A DNA stretch of 8,516 nt, taken from positions 1 through 8,516 of the forward strand of contig CALIZH010000126.1 of the NCBI GenBank assembly GCA_938028585.1, in the 5' to 3' direction. This DNA comes from an uncultured Actinomyces sp. (GTDB lineage: Bacteria > Actinomycetota > Actinomycetes > Actinomycetales > Actinomycetaceae). A program made the translations under genes and the position numbers. Under the pieces are notes generated by a model that was not told the DNA's origin, made no database searches, and was given only the letters and a program-made list of their open reading frames with translations. Positions 6,980-8,516 of the stretch are shown one piece after another. Positions within the stretch are counted from its first letter, which is position 1. Each line of letters starts with the position of its first letter.

Positions 6980-7666
6980 ATGGGAGTTTTTCACGAGGCC
7001 GCGCGGGAGTTGGCCAGTTTATGTATCCCCAGTAGTTGCGCTGGCTGTGGCGCGTGGGATCAGACCTTGTGTGACCAATGTTTTGGGTTATCACGCTCCT
7101 TCGTGCCGACATGGGAAGTTATCGATTCGGGGTGGGCAGAATATCCGCTGTGGTCGCTGAGTGAATACTCCGGATCTATGCGGTCCATTATTTTGGCCGC
7201 AAAACACTCCGGGCGCGTCGATCTATCGCCTTTTCTTTTCGAATGCGGAAAAAGCATTGGCGATGCGCTGGGAAAGAGCGGGATGCTTGCGGTGGGTGAA
7301 CCCCATACATGTTTGTGGATTGTGCCTGCACCATCCAGTTGGAAACGACGTTTCTTTGGCCATCCCATAACCTCGCATATTGCCCAGGGTGTGGCTCAAG
7401 GAATTCGTTTATCGACGCCGGTTCCGGTAGTGGTTCGTGATATCTGCAGGTTGGATCCCTGGGTCTCTTCACAGGCGGGAAAGAACTCAGAAAAGCGCAG
7501 AGAAGCTCGGCGCGGTCACATGTACGTATCAATGCCCATTCCTCAGGATGTGGGAGTTGTAGCAATCGACGATGTTGTCGCAACGGGGGGAACGATGAGC
7601 GAATTATTCCGTGTGTGCGGGCAGAACTGGGTGGCAGGGGCGTGTATCGCGCGGTCGCGACGATAG
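6980..7666 (+). CDS. ComF family protein (phosphoribosyltransferase-like)
   Basis: This 228-residue product is the usual ComF-family length. An N-terminal zinc-ribbon-like cluster (C20 and C23 in CAGC, C31 and C34 in CDQC) precedes a phosphoribosyltransferase fold. The PRPP-binding loop VVAIDDVVATGGTM is at residues 193-206, with acidic D197/D198. The segment around 165-180 (QAGKNSEKRREARRGH) matches the region preceding that loop in ComF proteins. ComF is required for DNA uptake in some competent bacteria, but in actinobacteria this gene is conserved next to lpqB and hpf without proven competence, so the cellular role is uncertain. An in-frame stop at 6968-6970 leaves the ATG at 6980 as the likely start. 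No Shine-Dalgarno is visible. The 65-base gap after lpqB shows no terminator, so it is probably read through from the mtrA operon. Confidence 0.88.
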   Translation: MGVFHEAARELASLCIPSSCAGCGAWDQTLCDQCFGLSRSFVPTWEVIDSGWAEYPLWSLSEYSGSMRSIILAAKHSGRVDLSPFLFECGKSIGDALGKSGMLAVGEPHTCLWIVPAPSSWKRRFFGHPITSHIAQGVAQGIRLSTPVPVVVRDICRLDPWVSSQAGKNSEKRREARRGHMYVSMPIPQDVGVVAIDDVVATGGTMSELFRVCGQNWVAGACIARSRR

Positions 7667-7696
7667 TGTTGCGCTATGATGCAGATCACCGTTATC

Positions 7697-7705
7697 TGCT
7701 ATACT
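7697..7705 (+). promoter_or_regulatory. Extended -10 promoter of hpf (TGCTATACT)
   Basis: TATACT (7700-7705) preceded by TGC is a strong extended -10. At a 17-bp spacing the -35 region reads TGATGC, which is weak, as is common with extended -10 promoters. The start would fall near 7711-7713, leaving a leader of about 126 bases before hpf. Confidence 0.6.
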
Positions 7706-7711
7706 CGATGC

Positions 7712-7837
7712 ATCTCTTCCAGTGATGGTTTTCCATCACATGCTGATCGGGGGTGGTAGTTCAAGACACTCCGGGGCAATGACGTCGCCGGGTTTTCGAT
7801 CGCGACTGTGGTCGCATTTCATGATGTGGAGAGAAAT
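7712..7837 (+). promoter_or_regulatory. Structured 5' leader of hpf
   Basis: The predicted leader holds several potential hairpins. These are a perfect 7-bp stem GTGATGG/CCATCAC with a TTTT loop (7722-7739), a 6-bp stem with one G-U pair (7750-7755 with 7767-7772), and a perfect GCGAC/GTCGC stem (7802-7815). An ATTTC/GAAAT stem (7816-7820 with 7833-7837) would place the Shine-Dalgarno in or at the edge of its loop. The 5' end TCTCTTC (7713-7719) can pair with the ribosome binding region GGAGAGA (7828-7834) over seven pairs including one G-U. Such a leader could control translation, but the structure is hand-drawn and unverified. Structured RNAs upstream of raiA/hpf genes are known in Gram-positive bacteria; I cannot confirm a family match. 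Confidence 0.4.
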
Positions 7838-8494
7838 ATGGACATCACAGTAGCTGCACGTAATGCAGAGATTCATCCGAACTTCCGCGCATACATCGAG
7901 GAAAAGCTTGCGAAGGTTACGCAGTTTTATCCTCGTGCCCAACGGGTTGATGTTGAGTTAACCCACCAGAAGAATCCGCGACAGGCTGATACAGCAGAGC
8001 GGATTGAACTAACAGTCTTTGGCAAAGGCCCAATTATTCGAGCAGAGGCAGAATCTGCAGACCGCTACGCCGCGGTCGATATTGCTGCTGGAAAGCTATT
8101 TGAGCGCCTTCGTCGTATGCGTGATCGGGCGAAAGATCACCACCGCACGGAAGAAATTCTTGCTCCTGATTTAGATGTTCTTCCCGCAAGCGTTGGGGAA
8201 GAAGAGGAACTTGCTGAACAGGTTCCGGCATCTTTGAAGAGTGCGGGGGATCTGAAAGTCGGAGAAGCTCGCGAGGAGCAGCTGGGAGATAGTCCGATTA
8301 TTGTCCGCCAGAAGGTTCATGAGACGGTTCCTATGAGCGTTGACGAGGCATTGAATCAGATGGAACTGGTGGGGCACCCCTTCTTCCTCTTTGTCGATGA
8401 AGAAACAATGCAGCCCTGCGTCGTCTACCATCGCCACGGCTGGACCTATGGTGTTCTGCGTCTGAATGCAACAGTTATCCAAACTGGCGAATAA
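7838..8494 (+). CDS. hpf: Ribosome hibernation-promoting factor, long form
   Basis: The start at 7838 is chosen because GGAG (7828-7831) lies six bases upstream and MDITVAARNAEIHPNFRAYIEEKL is the expected N-terminus; a longer GTG frame from 7808 is unlikely. The 218-residue product has the N-terminal ribosome-binding S30AE domain (about 1-100), an acidic Glu-rich linker (about 104-152) and the C-terminal dimerisation domain (about 153-212). The last contains IIVRQKVHETVPMSVDEALNQMELVGHPFF and the VVYHRHGWTYGVLRL ending. Length and C-terminal domain mark it as long HPF, which dimerises 70S ribosomes into inactive 100S particles in stationary phase. It has its own candidate promoter and leader at 7697-7837. 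In actinobacteria secA usually follows; only 22 bases of spacer are visible here, and I see nothing in them. Confidence 0.96.
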   Translation: MDITVAARNAEIHPNFRAYIEEKLAKVTQFYPRAQRVDVELTHQKNPRQADTAERIELTVFGKGPIIRAEAESADRYAAVDIAAGKLFERLRRMRDRAKDHHRTEEILAPDLDVLPASVGEEEELAEQVPASLKSAGDLKVGEAREEQLGDSPIIVRQKVHETVPMSVDEALNQMELVGHPFFLFVDEETMQPCVVYHRHGWTYGVLRLNATVIQTGE

Positions 8495-8516
8495 AACGCG
8501 CACTTGAGGGGTGTGG

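Noticed and set aside
2857..7458. Several GGATCC sites scattered over the window
   Set aside because: The count is only modestly above expectation and the sites lie in unrelated codon contexts, so there is no pattern to explain.
7722..7739. Hairpin GTGATGG-TTTT-CCATCAC as a terminator of comF
   Set aside because: The stem is only 7 bp and no T-tract follows; it also lies downstream of the predicted hpf start, so a leader hairpin is the better reading.

Overview
The window looks like chromosomal DNA of a Gram-positive actinobacterium. The plus-strand gene order mtrA, mtrB, lpqB, comF-like, hpf matches the conserved order known from Mycobacterium (Rv3246c-Rv3241c) and Streptomyces, where secA follows shortly after. 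Moderate GC by eye and protein divergence from the mycobacterial versions suggest a lower-GC actinomycete, perhaps Actinomycetaceae; I cannot fix the genus from sequence alone.

Layout: bases 1-2679 (minus strand) hold three tightly overlapping membrane-protein genes. In transcription order these are a Pro/Gln-rich, multi-pass glycerophosphodiester phosphodiesterase membrane-domain protein (2679-1441), a DUF4129 protein (1441-809) and a DUF4350 protein that runs off the left edge (812-1). Bases 2680-2845 are a divergent promoter region. Bases 2846-6914 hold the mtrA-mtrB-lpqB operon, with a 4-base overlap at the first junction and a 2-base gap at the second. Bases 6980-7666 hold a ComF-type phosphoribosyltransferase-fold gene. 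Bases 7667-7837 contain a good extended -10 promoter and a hairpin-rich leader for hpf. Bases 7838-8494 are hpf, and the last 22 bases are the start of a spacer in which I see nothing.

How it works together: MtrB (sensor kinase) and MtrA (response regulator) form the essential or near-essential actinobacterial two-component system for cell wall, division and replication control, and LpqB is the lipoprotein that modulates MtrB. HPF dimerises and silences ribosomes in slow growth. The divergent membrane operon is conserved in actinobacteria but has no assigned function.

Most of the window is ordinary and well-known synteny. The less obvious signals are (i) a perfect 17-bp inverted repeat inside the start of the DUF4129 gene, (ii) a GTnAC direct repeat overlapping a possible leaderless mtrA promoter, and (iii) a structured hpf leader whose 5' end is complementary to the hpf Shine-Dalgarno sequence. 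I found no convincing evidence of a wholly new system, mobile element, CRISPR array, tRNA or rRNA.
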